From: Streptomyces sp. TG1A-8
Lineage (GTDB): Bacteria > Actinomycetota > Actinomycetes > Streptomycetales > Streptomycetaceae
Direction: 5' to 3'
Assembly (NCBI RefSeq): GCF_030499535.1
Contig: NZ_JASTLB010000004.1
Span: 62,001 to 126,000, forward strand
Length of the DNA: 64,000 nucleotides
The notes below the pieces were generated by a model. It was not told where the DNA came from, ran no database searches, and saw only the letters and a program-made list of their open reading frames with translations. This document shows positions 32,678-40,906 of the stretch, one piece after another. Within the stretch, counting starts at the first letter, position 1. Each line of letters starts with the position of its first letter. Both the position numbers and the translations under genes were made by a program.

Positions 32678-33648
32678 CCGGCTGCGTCCCGTGCGTCCCC
32701 GGCATTACCGCCCGGGGTGGCGTTTGGCAGGAGGACGACCTTGCCCAACGGGTGGTCGTGTTCCAAGTGGGCGAAGGCCGCCCGGACCTCGGTCAGCGGG
32801 TAGGTCCGGCTGATCGGCGCCTCGATCCTGCCGACCGCCGCCAGCCCGGCCAGTTCGGCCAGTACCGCCCGGTCGGTGCCCTCGGCGCTGCCGTGCGACC
32901 GGGTGCCGAGCGCGGCGGCGGCGCCGTAGTCGAGCGTGTTGACCCGGCTGGGCGGCACCCCCAGGGACAGCGCGATGCGCGGGTAGTCGCCGCCGTGGAA
33001 GTCGAGGAAGGCGTGCGCTGTGCCGCCGCCGTCGCCTTCGATCGCCCGGCGAAGGCGTTCGTCGACCCTGCTTCCATAGCCGACGAGGGCGGCGCCTTGG
33101 GACTCCAGCCAGTCCTGGTGCCGGGCCGAGGCGACCGCCACCACGCGCGCCCTGCGCAGGCGCAGGAGTTGAACGGCGAAGCTGCCGACCCCACCCGTGG
33201 CCCCGCTGACCACGACCGTCTCCCCGGCCTGCGGGGCGACCGCAGCGACGGCCGCCCAGGCGGCGCTGCCCGCGACGTAGAGGGCACCTGCAGCGGCCCA
33301 GGGGAGCGTCTCGGACTTGCGGATGAGCTGGTCCGCCGGGACGACAACGTACTCGGCGTGGCTGGACCGCTCCCAGGACCAGCCAAGGACCGGGTCCCCC
33401 AGTGCCCAACTGGCCACTGCGGCCCCGGTCGCGGTGACGGTGCCGGCCAGGTCACTGCCCTGTCCGGAAGGGAACGTCGCAGGAAAGTGCTCGTGCAGGG
33501 CCCCGGTGCGGATCTTGGCCTCGCCCGGGTTGATGCCGGCGGCCCGTACCCGGACCAGGACGTCGTGGGGGCCGAGCGGACGCGGTTCGACGTCCTCGAC
33601 GCCGAGCACGTCGATGTCTCCGTAGCGGTGGAAGCGTACGGCTCGCAT
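32674..33648 (-). CDS. Zinc-free MDR-family NAD(P)H-dependent quinone-type oxidoreductase
   Basis: Protein of 324 residues of the medium-chain dehydrogenase/reductase superfamily. GroES-like N-terminus with RVRAAGINPGEAKIRTG and FPSGQGSDLAGTV, and a Rossmann motif VSGATGGVGSFAVQLLRL for NADPH. The zinc ligands of alcohol dehydrogenases are absent, which is typical of quinone oxidoreductase-like members. It ends the minus-strand series hydrolase, SDR, SDR and lies three bases from the hydrolase gene, so probably one operon. The operon is divergent from a LysR regulator and may handle a xenobiotic or secondary metabolite carbonyl. Confidence 0.88.
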   Translation of the reverse strand: MRAVRFHRYGDIDVLGVEDVEPRPLGPHDVLVRVRAAGINPGEAKIRTGALHEHFPATFPSGQGSDLAGTVTATGAAVASWALGDPVLGWSWERSSHAEYVVVPADQLIRKSETLPWAAAGALYVAGSAAWAAVAAVAPQAGETVVVSGATGGVGSFAVQLLRLRRARVVAVASARHQDWLESQGAALVGYGSRVDERLRRAIEGDGGGTAHAFLDFHGGDYPRIALSLGVPPSRVNTLDYGAAAALGTRSHGSAEGTDRAVLAELAGLAAVGRIEAPISRTYPLTEVRAAFAHLEHDHPLGKVVLLPNATPGGNAGDARDAAG

Positions 33649-33651
33649 GGG

Positions 33652-34473
33652 TCAGCCCTCCGGGTGGATGTGGCTGTTGAGGAAGGCGGCGACGTGGTCA
33701 AGGGCGCGCGCGGCCTCCTCGACGAGGGGGGCGAAGCCCTGGAAGACGTGCGGTGCCCCGGGGAAGGTCTGCAAGGTGACCAGGATGTCGGCGCGGGCGG
33801 CGCGGGCGGCCAGCCGCAGGGCGTCGTCGAGCAGGATCTCCCGGGCGCCGGCCTGGATCAGCAGCGGCGGCAGTCCGCGCAGATCGGCGTGGAGCGGGCT
33901 GGCGAGCGGGGTGCGCGGATCCGCCCCGGCGAGGTAGTCGGCGGCCCGGATCTGAAGGGCCCGGCGAGTGAGCGCCGGATCCGCCTCCGCCCGGGTCGAC
34001 ATGGTGCCGCCCGACTGGGTCAGGTCCGCCCACGGGGACAGAACCGTCGCGGACGACGGCTGCGGCAGCCCCGCGTCCCGGATCGCCAGCAGCAGGGCGA
34101 GGGCCAGTCCGCCACCGGCCGACTCTCCGGTGACCGCGACCGACCCGGCCGGGACACCCCCGTCGAGCAGCGCCCGGCAGGCGGCAAGGGCGTCGTCGAC
34201 GGCGGCCGGGAAGGGGTGCTCGGGGGCGAGCCGGTAGTCGACGGAGAGGACGGTGGCCGCGGCGCGCCGGGCTATCTCGGAAACCAGGCCGACACTGGCG
34301 GCGGCCGAACCCATCGCGTAGGCGCCGCCGTGGAAGTACAGCGCGGTGCCGGCCGGCGGCGCGGCGCCGGCCCGCACCTCGACGGCGGGCACCCCGCCCA
34401 GCTCGATGGTCCGGGTGCGGACGTCGTCGGGCAGCGGCGCGGAGCCCAGCATCTCGTCGAAGACGCGGCGCAT
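33652..34473 (-). CDS. Alpha/beta hydrolase, hormone-sensitive-lipase family esterase
   Basis: Protein of 273 residues with the HSL oxyanion motif YFHGGAYAMGS, DYRLAPEHPFPAAVDD, the nucleophile in VTGESAGGGLAL, and a C-terminal TFPGAPHVFQGF supplying His. It should hydrolyse short acyl esters in the cytoplasm. Upstream, codons 34550-34476 encode a plausible missing N-terminus (MTCDQLNAVSDLLRNSPLDL) in another frame. One extra G in the ggg run near 34478 would join them, giving about 299 residues, closer to the family norm. The start at 34473 is therefore provisional. Confidence 0.85.
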   Translation of the reverse strand: MRRVFDEMLGSAPLPDDVRTRTIELGGVPAVEVRAGAAPPAGTALYFHGGAYAMGSAAASVGLVSEIARRAAATVLSVDYRLAPEHPFPAAVDDALAACRALLDGGVPAGSVAVTGESAGGGLALALLLAIRDAGLPQPSSATVLSPWADLTQSGGTMSTRAEADPALTRRALQIRAADYLAGADPRTPLASPLHADLRGLPPLLIQAGAREILLDDALRLAARAARADILVTLQTFPGAPHVFQGFAPLVEEAARALDHVAAFLNSHIHPEG

Positions 34474-34605
34474 CTTCCCACGTCGCCGCCCAGGTCCAGC
34501 GGGGAGTTCCGCAGCAGGTCGGAGACGGCATTCAGCTGATCACAGGTCATGTCACTGAGTCCTTGCGAGGGGCAGTGGTTGGCGGAGGGAAGGGTGCGGG
34601 GCGGC

Positions 34606-35498
34606 CTACGCCCGGGCGACGTGCAGGACCTTTTCGAAGCCCATGCGCCGCACGAAGTCCGTACGGGCTTCCAGTACCGCGGAGTTGGCCTGCTCCACCA
34701 TCGAGTTGGTCAGGTCCACCACGCTGCGGAAGGGGCGCTCGCCGAAGGGCAGGGCCAGGATCCTGGTGATCTCCTCGGCGACCACCACCGGGTCGGCCTG
34801 CGCGCCCGGGGTGAACAGACCTTCGGTGGTTTCCTCGTTGCGTGCGGCCAACGGGTCCAGGGCCCGATACCCAGCGGCGACATCGGTGGTGTCCGTGGGC
34901 CGTGCCGCCTTGGGGAAGTGGTCGGTGCCCTGGGTGAAGGCACCGGGCATGACGATCACGGTCTCGATGCCGAGCGGGGCCACCTCGTAGGAGGTGACCA
35001 GCGCCAGCGCGTCCATGGCCGCCTTGGAGACCACGTACGGGCCGAGGAACGGCGGGGTGGTCACCGGGATGGTGCTGCCCACGTAGAGGAGGGTGCCGTG
35101 GCCTTGGGCGCGCAGGTGCGGCAGCACGGCCCGGTTCAGCCGCTGGACGCCGAGGGTGTTGACGTCGATCAGGTGGGCGATCTCCTCGGCGGTGAACGCC
35201 TCGACATATCCGGTGACCAGGTGACCGGCGTTGTGGACGACGACGTCAAACGTGCCCGCGTCGTCGAGCACGGCCGCCACCGCGTGGTCGGCGGATTCCT
35301 GCGAGGTGACGTCGAGTTCGACCACGTGCAGGTCGAGCCGTTCGGCCGCTGCCAGGCGGTTGAGTTCCTCGGCGCGGGCGGCGTTGCGGTGCCGGGGGCT
35401 CGCATCGAGGCGTAGACGCGGTGGCCGGCCCGGGCGAGCGCCCGCGCGGTCAGGTTGCCGATGCCGGTGCCGGCACCGGTGATGAGGACGGTTGACAT
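34606..35498 (-). CDS. Short-chain dehydrogenase/reductase, frameshifted near N-terminus
   Basis: From ATG 35498 the NAD(P)-binding start is clear (MSTVLITGAGTGIGNLTARA), then the frame shifts at a run of five C (about 35398-35402). In the other frame it continues RHRNAARAEELNRLAAAERL, then VVHNAGHLVTGY, with the active site VSKAAMDALALVTSYE (YVVSK) and reaches the stop at 34606. One more C would restore a continuous protein of about 296 residues. The fold is that of classical SDRs acting on carbonyl or hydroxyl groups; the substrate is unknown. It lies between the hydrolase and the second SDR, probably in the same operon. Confidence 0.8.
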
Positions 35499-35538
35499 GG
35501 TGGTCTTCCGATCGGTGAGGTGGGGTGGGATCGAGAGG

Positions 35539-36300
35539 TCAGGCGATACCGCCGTTGCTGTACAGCACCTGGCCGTTGATCCAGCGGCCGCCGGGCCCGG
35601 CCAGGAAGGCCACCGCCTCGGCGATGTCCTCGGGGGTGCCGAGCCGCTCCAGGGGTGCGGCGGCGGCGATCCGGGCGATCAGCTCCTCGCTCTTGCCCTC
35701 GATGAACAGCGGCGTCGCGGTCGGCCCGGGGGCGACTGCGTTGACGGTGACGTCCCGGCCGCGCAGCTCGCGGGCCAGGATCAGGGTCATGGCCTCAACC
35801 GCGCCCTTGGTGGCCGCGTAGCCGCCGTAGCCGGGCTGCTGAAGCCGGGTGATAGAAGTGGAGAAGTTGATCAGCGAGCCGCCGGGACGCAGTCGGCGGG
35901 CGGCGAGCCGGGAGACGACGAAGGTCCCCCGGACGTTGATCCGGTGCATGCGGTCGAAGTCGTCCAGCTCCATCTCGGCGAGCGGGGCGAGCAGCATGAT
36001 CCCCGCGGTGTTGACGACGACATCGATGCCGCCGAAACGCGCTTCCGCGGCGTCGAAGAGCTCCGCCATCTCCGCCGGCTCGGCGACGTCGCCGGAGTGG
36101 GCAATTGCTGTGCCCCCGGCCGCGGTGATCGACTCGACGATCGCCTCGGCCTTGGCCGCGCTGCCCGCGTAGTGGACTATGGCGGCCGTACCGTTCGCGG
36201 CCAGCCGGCGCGCGACCGTGCCGCCGATGCCGCCCGAGCCGCCGATCACCACGGCCACCGTGGGCCGGCCGGATCCGTTCTCCGCTGTCGCGCCGTCCAT
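35539..36300 (-). CDS. Short-chain dehydrogenase/reductase (3-oxoacyl reductase-like)
   Basis: About 253 residues from ATG 36300 (an upstream in-frame ATG at 36336 is possible). Cofactor motif GGSGGIGGTVARRLA, VNTAGIMLLAP, catalytic Ser in FSTSITRL, and YAATK, ending with WINGQVLYSNGGIA, the usual SDR tail. First gene of the minus-strand unit, divergent from the LysR gene with 137 bp between the starts, so it is probably the main target of that regulator. Confidence 0.9.
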   Translation of the reverse strand: MDGATAENGSGRPTVAVVIGGSGGIGGTVARRLAANGTAAIVHYAGSAAKAEAIVESITAAGGTAIAHSGDVAEPAEMAELFDAAEARFGGIDVVVNTAGIMLLAPLAEMELDDFDRMHRINVRGTFVVSRLAARRLRPGGSLINFSTSITRLQQPGYGGYAATKGAVEAMTLILARELRGRDVTVNAVAPGPTATPLFIEGKSEELIARIAAAAPLERLGTPEDIAEAVAFLAGPGGRWINGQVLYSNGGIA

Positions 36301-36413
36301 GACTGCTCCGATCCCGGCATCCGGACGGATGCCCATTGTGATGAGGCCGTTCGCGGGCGATTTGCCCGGCGACGTGATCCACCCTCCGCCCCACGCGCTT
36401 ATTTGTCTAATGC

Positions 36414-36424
36414 ATGAAATTCAT
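36414..36424. promoter_or_regulatory. AT-rich palindrome, candidate LysR binding site
   Basis: ATGAAATTCAT is a perfect 5+1+5 palindrome in an unusually AT-rich patch (about 36401-36440) of the divergent intergenic region. LysR-type regulators bind interrupted palindromes of the T-N11-A type, and this is the only one seen between the SDR and LysR genes. It also contains an in-frame ATG (36414) that could be read as an alternative LysR-gene start. Confidence 0.5.
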
Positions 36425-36437
36425 TTACATTATGCGT

Positions 36438-37487
36438 ATGGTGAATATCGAACGGGTCGACCTGAATCTGCTGGCTCCGTTGGCCGCACTGCTGGAGGAA
36501 CGGCACGTCTCGCACGCCGCCGAACTTGCCGGGATGAGCCAGCCGGCGATGAGCCGGGCGCTGCAACGGCTACGCGACACGCTCGGCGACGAACTGCTGG
36601 TGCGCGCGCCGGGCGGCTACCGGCTCACCCCACGGGCCGAGCGCGTGCAGCGCCAGCTGCGAGCGGTGCTGCCGCAGCTGGAAAGCCTCTTCGCCCCCGA
36701 GGAGTTCGACCCCGCCGTGGCCGCCGAGGCATTCCGGGTCGCCGGGACCGACTACGCCCGGGTGTTCGCCCCCGCGGTCTTCCAGCGCGTCTTCCAGGAG
36801 TCACCGCGCTCCACGCTGCACTTCCGCACGTGGCACAACGCCATCTACGAGGATCTCGACCGAGGCGTCGTCGACCTGGTGTTCCATGCCGGGCCGGGGC
36901 CGGTCGCCGCGCTGCGCACGGAGCACTTGTTCGACGACCGGTTTGTCTGCGTCCTGTCCGCGGACCACCCACTGGCCGAGCAACCGGAGATCGCCCTGGA
37001 GGAGTATCTGAACGCCACTCACGTGATCGTCGGCACCACCGACGAACGCCAGACTGCGATCGAGGGGCGCCTGGAGGGCCTCGGGACACACCGCCGGGCC
37101 GGGCTGACCGTGCCCTACCACTCCCTGGCCGCTCACTCCGTCCTGGGCACCCGGCTGATCCTCACCCTGCCCGCGAGGCTGCTCGCACAGCAGCGCCCGG
37201 ACACCGAAATCCGGATCCTGCCCGCGCCCGAGGAGATCCGCCCACTGCACTACCAGATGGCCTGGCACCCGCGCCTCGACGGCGACCTGGGGCAGCGTTG
37301 GCTCCGGGACACCGTCCGCGCCGTCACGGCCGAACTGCCGGAACCGGCTCCTGGGGGACAGGTGGGGAGACAGGCTGATCACCGGGAGCATCTCGCTGTC
37401 GGGTGCGTCAACCAGGCGCGAGGTATTCGTACGCGCCTTCCCATGGGATATCGAATGTCGGCAAACGATCGTCTGCCGACACTCTAG
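36438..37487 (+). CDS. LysR-family transcriptional regulator with altered C-terminus
   Basis: About 349 residues from ATG 36438. N-terminal winged helix (LLEERHVSHAAELAGMSQPA, MSRALQRLRDTLGD) and a NodD-like effector domain to about residue 305. The following roughly 45 residues (from QVGRQADHREHL on) have no LysR character; the last codons fall within the resolvase res-like site, so the original stop seems to have been lost when the mobile segment joined here. ATG codons at 36414 and 36432 are alternative starts. It is divergent from an SDR/oxidoreductase operon and is likely its regulator. Confidence 0.88.
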   Translation: MVNIERVDLNLLAPLAALLEERHVSHAAELAGMSQPAMSRALQRLRDTLGDELLVRAPGGYRLTPRAERVQRQLRAVLPQLESLFAPEEFDPAVAAEAFRVAGTDYARVFAPAVFQRVFQESPRSTLHFRTWHNAIYEDLDRGVVDLVFHAGPGPVAALRTEHLFDDRFVCVLSADHPLAEQPEIALEEYLNATHVIVGTTDERQTAIEGRLEGLGTHRRAGLTVPYHSLAAHSVLGTRLILTLPARLLAQQRPDTEIRILPAPEEIRPLHYQMAWHPRLDGDLGQRWLRDTVRAVTAELPEPAPGGQVGRQADHREHLAVGCVNQARGIRTRLPMGYRMSANDRLPTL

Positions 37488-37576
37488 ATCGCCATCACGA
37501 ACCCGCAGGTGGGCAGTGTCGGCAACTCGCGTCGGAAATCAACGTCGGAGAAAGGTCCTTCAGGTAGTTTCCGACA
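37456..37576. other. res-like recombination site upstream of resolvase
   Basis: Contains TGTCGGCA (37456-37463) facing TGCCGACA (37474-37481), then TGTCGGCAACTCGCGTCGGA (from about 37517) and a TCGGAG…TTTCCGACA pair ending just before the resolvase start. Three spaced inverted subsites directly before a serine resolvase gene match the layout of Tn3-type res sites. Confidence 0.65.
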
Positions 37577-38179
37577 ATGCTCATCGGCTACTGCCGCACA
37601 TCGACGGCCGACCAGAACCCCGATCATCAGATCGACGCTCTTCTTCGCCACGGCGTCGACCGCGACAACATCCACGTCGACGTCGCCAGTGGCGCGAAGG
37701 CGTCCCGCCCGAAGCTCGACCTCGTCATGCAGATGCTCCGCGAGGGCGACACCCTGAAGGTCACCCGGCTCGACCGGCTCTCCCGCTCCGTGCTGCACCT
37801 GGTGACGCTCGGCGCCGAGCTGCGCGAGCGCGGCATCGGGCTGCACGTCATCGAGCAGGGAATCGACACCGCCACCATGGAGGGCCGCGCGATGTTCGGG
37901 ATGCTGTCCGTGCTCGCCGAACTCCAGCGCGAACTGATCGTGGCGAACACCAACGACGGGCTCGCCTCCGCACGGGCTCGTGGCCGGGTCGGCGGGCGCC
38001 GGCCGCGCCTCACGGCGGATCAGGCCGCGCTCGCCCAACGGCTATACGACGAGCGGGAGAAGACCGTCCAGCAGATCGCCGACATGTTCGGCGTGCCGCG
38101 GTCCACGGTGTACGGGCACCTCGACAAGAACAAGACTGTGCCCCGTCAGCCCAAGAAGATCGTGGCCACGAAGCCCTGA
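37577..38179 (+). CDS. Serine recombinase (resolvase/invertase family)
   Basis: Protein of 200 residues. N-terminal catalytic domain with the nucleophile in YCRTSTADQNPDHQIDAL, then KVTRLDRLSRSVLHLV and a C-terminal helix-turn-helix (VQQIADMFGVPRSTVYGHLD). Size and layout fit Tn3-family resolvases (TnpR), which resolve cointegrates at a res site; such a site is visible just upstream. No TnpA transposase of Tn3 type is in the window, so this is either a remnant of a Tn3-like unit or a plasmid multimer-resolution module. The latter would suit a parAB-bearing replicon. Confidence 0.92.
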   Translation: MLIGYCRTSTADQNPDHQIDALLRHGVDRDNIHVDVASGAKASRPKLDLVMQMLREGDTLKVTRLDRLSRSVLHLVTLGAELRERGIGLHVIEQGIDTATMEGRAMFGMLSVLAELQRELIVANTNDGLASARARGRVGGRRPRLTADQAALAQRLYDEREKTVQQIADMFGVPRSTVYGHLDKNKTVPRQPKKIVATKP

Positions 38180-38222
38180 TCGCTACTTTGCACCTGGGGT
38201 CAGAGATAGGAGTCCGGGGCCG

Positions 38223-38492
38223 GCAAAGACGAACCTCGGAATGACCCTGAAGACCGTCAGCCGCCCGAAGGACGCTGTCGGGTTCGTCATCCTTCCCCGT
38301 CGCTGGGTCGTCGAGCGCTCCCTGGCCTGGATCATGCACGCCCGCCGGCATGCGCGGGACTACGAACGGCTCATCCAGCACTCCGAATCGCTGATCACCT
38401 GGGCGGCCATCACGCTCATGACCAGGCGAATCACCCGTCAAAGCTCCCGCAGAAGCGGACAGCCGGCCTCCCGCGAAGCCCAGCGGGACTGA
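38223..38492 (+). pseudogene. IS5-family transposase C-terminal fragment
   Basis: Encodes AKTNLGMTLKTVSRPKDAVG, then VILPRRWVVERSLAWIMHAR and DYERLIQHSESLITWAAI, the C-terminal third of an IS5-family transposase containing the region of the final Glu (VERS). The rest of the element is missing. The following 130 bp up to 38622 hold nothing recognisable. Confidence 0.8.
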
Positions 38493-38626
38493 TCGTCCTC
38501 AAGGCCAGAACCATCACCTTGCCCCTGCACCGGCCTGAACTGCGGCTGAACTGCGGCCCTGGAGCACCACTTTCCCACCACCGCCAACGCCTGCACCGCA
38601 GCTCAGGACTGAAAGCAGGTACTTAG

Positions 38627-40024
38627 TACTCCAGCAGCGGTTCGTGTCCTGAGCTGGTGGTTGTCGTTGTCCTGGTATGGAGGGGATGAGTGAAGCCGCT
38701 TGCTGGGCCGGCGAGTTGGAGTTGGTGTTCGCTCGGGTGGCGGGCAGGTTCACTCGGGCGGATCTGCGGTGGCGGATGCGGGACTACGTCCGTGGTCTGC
38801 TGGGGCGGGCGACACGCAAGAACGGCTGGCAGCTTGCGGAATGGGCAGGTCACCGCACTCCGGACGGCTTTCAGCGGCTGCTGAACAGCAGTGTCTGGGA
38901 CGCGGACGCCCTGCGTGACGACGTCCGTGCCTACGTCGCCGAACGGCTCGGACCGGGCGGTGTGCTGATCATCGACGACACGGGATTCATCAAGAAGGGC
39001 ACCACCTCAGCCGGGGTCAGTCGGCAGTACACCGGCACCTCAGGAAAGATCGACAACTGTCAGATCGGCGTGTTCGCCGCCTACGCCACCAGCTCAGGCC
39101 GGGCCTTGGTGGACCGGGAGCTCTACCTGCCCAAAGCCTGGACGTCCGACCGTGACCGCTGCCGGGCGGCCAAGATCCCCGACGGGCGAGGCTTTGCGAC
39201 CAAGGGGGAACTGGCCCGGGACATCGTCCGCCGCTGCCTGGCCGCCGGCCTGCCGGCGTCGTGGGTGACCGCGGATGAGGCCTACGGGCAGGACTGGCAC
39301 TTCCGCCGCCTGCTCGAGCAGACGGGCGTCGGCTACGTGGTGGCGGTGCCCAAGTCCCAGCAGATCAAGTCCCTGGCCGGCATCTGGCGCATCGACCATC
39401 TCATCGATGAAGCACCCGATGATGCCTGGCAGCGGCTGTCCTGCGGCGATGGGGCGAAGGGCCCGCGGATCTACGACTGGGCCGGGGCCAAGTTGCCCGC
39501 CAACATCATCTTCGATCCGGATCCGCCGACCCATCACCGGTGGGTGATGGCCCGCCGCAGCCTGTCCGACCCCGAAGATGTGGCCTACTACCTGGCCTAC
39601 GCACCCGTGGGTGTCGAGATCGCCGAGCTGGTCCGCATCGCCGGCTCCCGCTGGGCGATCGAGGAGTGCTTCCAGGCCGCGAAGAACGAGTGCGGCCTGG
39701 ACGAGTACGAAGTCCGCCGCTATGTCGGCTGGTATCGGCACATCACCCTGGCCATGCTCGCCCACGCCGTCCTGGCCGCACTCGCAGCACAAGCCCAGGC
39801 CGGCGGGGAGGCAAAGGGGGCTGCAGAAACGGATCAGCCACCGTCCCGCTCACCGTGGCAGAGATCCGGCGGCTCCTGGACACTCTCCTGCCCCACCCAC
39901 GAGCCGACCGCGATCCCATCACCCACGCACTGAACTGGTCCGCCTGGAGAAGACACCGCCAGGCCATCGCCCGCCGCTGCCACTACCGAAAACGCACCTC
40001 AGGCCACGAACCGCTGCTGGAGTA
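38627..40024 (+). mobile_element. IS701-family insertion sequence with TTAG target duplication
   Basis: Inverted repeats TACTCCAGCAGCGGTTCGTG (38627-38646) and its complement ending at 40024; length 1398 bp. TTAG flanks it on both sides (38623-38626 and 40025-40028), as expected for the YTAR four-base duplications of this family. The right TTAG uses the first base of the adjoining IS5 element, so IS701 arrived after that IS5. Confidence 0.93.
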
Positions 40025-40028
40025 TTAG
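38677..40028 (+). CDS. IS701-family DDE transposase, frameshifted near C-terminus
   Basis: The first frame (ATG 38677, or 38686 with GGAGGGG before it) encodes the full catalytic core: LIIDDTGFIKKGT, WVTADEAYGQDWHF and AIEECFQAAKNECGL supply the D-D-E triad. At a run of five G (about 39826) it slips; the true end (TVAEIRRLLDTLLPHP, then RQAIARRCHYRKR) lies in another frame and stops at TAG 40026-40028, a stop supplied by the target-site duplication itself. One extra G would restore a protein of about 449 residues. The core is complete, so activity is uncertain. Confidence 0.88.
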
Positions 40029-40901
40029 AGCTTGTCTCACGTGGCGATCTTTGCGAGTTTCTTGTAGCAGGTCAGGACCGCTGCGAGCCCGAGGAAGGCC
40101 AGGAAGTGGCTGCCTTTGCGCTCGTAGCGGACGGTCAGGCGGCGGTAGCCGAAGAGCCAGGAGATCGTCCGTTCGATCTTCCAGCGGTGCCGGCCGAGAC
40201 GCTCGCCGGACTCGATGCCGGGTCGGGCGATGCGCGGGACGATGCCCCGTTCACGCAGCCACCTCAGCCTCTCGGCGGAGTGGTACGCCTTGTCCGCGCG
40301 AAGCCTGCCGGGCCTGCGTCTGCGAGGGCCGCGCCGGGAACGGACGGCGGGGATGCCCAGCACCAGCGGCAGGAGTGCCTGGCTGTCATGGACGTTCGCC
40401 CCCGAGACGCCAAGGGCGAGAGGGAGGCCCTGGGCGTCGGACAGGACGTGGAGCTTGCTGCCCTTCTTGCCCCGGTCGACCGGATTGCGCCCGGTCAGCG
40501 ATCCCCCTTTTTCGCCCGGACGGAGGCGGCGTCCACGATCACCGAGGTCCAGTCCACCTCGCCGCGGGCGCCGAGTTCGTCCAGGACGGCCTGGTGCAGC
40601 CGCCGCCACAGCCCGTCCTTGGTCCATGCGGAGAACCGGCGGTGGGCGGTGGCCGGTGAGACGCCGAACGTCTCCGGCAGGTGCCGCCAGACGCAGCCGC
40701 TGGTCAGCACGTACACCACGGCCGTGAACACCGCTCGCTCATCCACCGGGGCCGTGCCTCCGCCTTGCGGACGGGAAGCGAACGAAGGCAGCAACGGTGC
40801 CACGAGCGACCAGAGTTCGTCAGGAACCAACCGCTGCGACAAACCAACACCCATGGCACGGCATCATGCCGCATCAACCTCACACCACGTGAGACACCCT
40901 C
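40028..40901 (-). mobile_element. IS5-family (IS427-like) element with TTA target duplication
   Basis: Inverted ends of 17 bp with two mismatches: left GAGCTTGTCTCACGTGG (40028-40044), right CCACGTGAGACACCCTC (40885-40901). TTA flanks the right side (40902-40904) and the left side (40025-40027, and originally 38623-38625 before IS701 inserted). Length 874 bp. Confidence 0.9.
40037..40854 (-). CDS. IS5-family transposase made by -1 frameshifting (two frames)
   Basis: The first frame (40854 to 40495) encodes the N-terminal part with HTH-like CVWRHLPETFGVSPATAHRR and the first Asp (VIVDAASVRA), ending in AKKGDR. The -1 frame picks up at the A5-G5 run (40502-40511) as EKGGSLTGRNPVDRGKKGSK and continues with second Asp (RLRADKAYHSAERL) and Glu (HRWKIERTISWLFGYRR) to stop at 40037. 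IS5 elements of the IS427 group are known to use such programmed frameshifting, so the two frames are read as one 270-residue transposase. Confidence 0.88.
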
Positions 40902-40906
40902 TTATA

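Noticed and set aside
36950..36970. Another CCGCGG palindrome (CTGTCCGCGGACCA) in the LysR gene, similar to the parB sites
   Set aside because: Only about 10 bp match, and the encoded LSADHPL is a normal LysR motif; likely chance.
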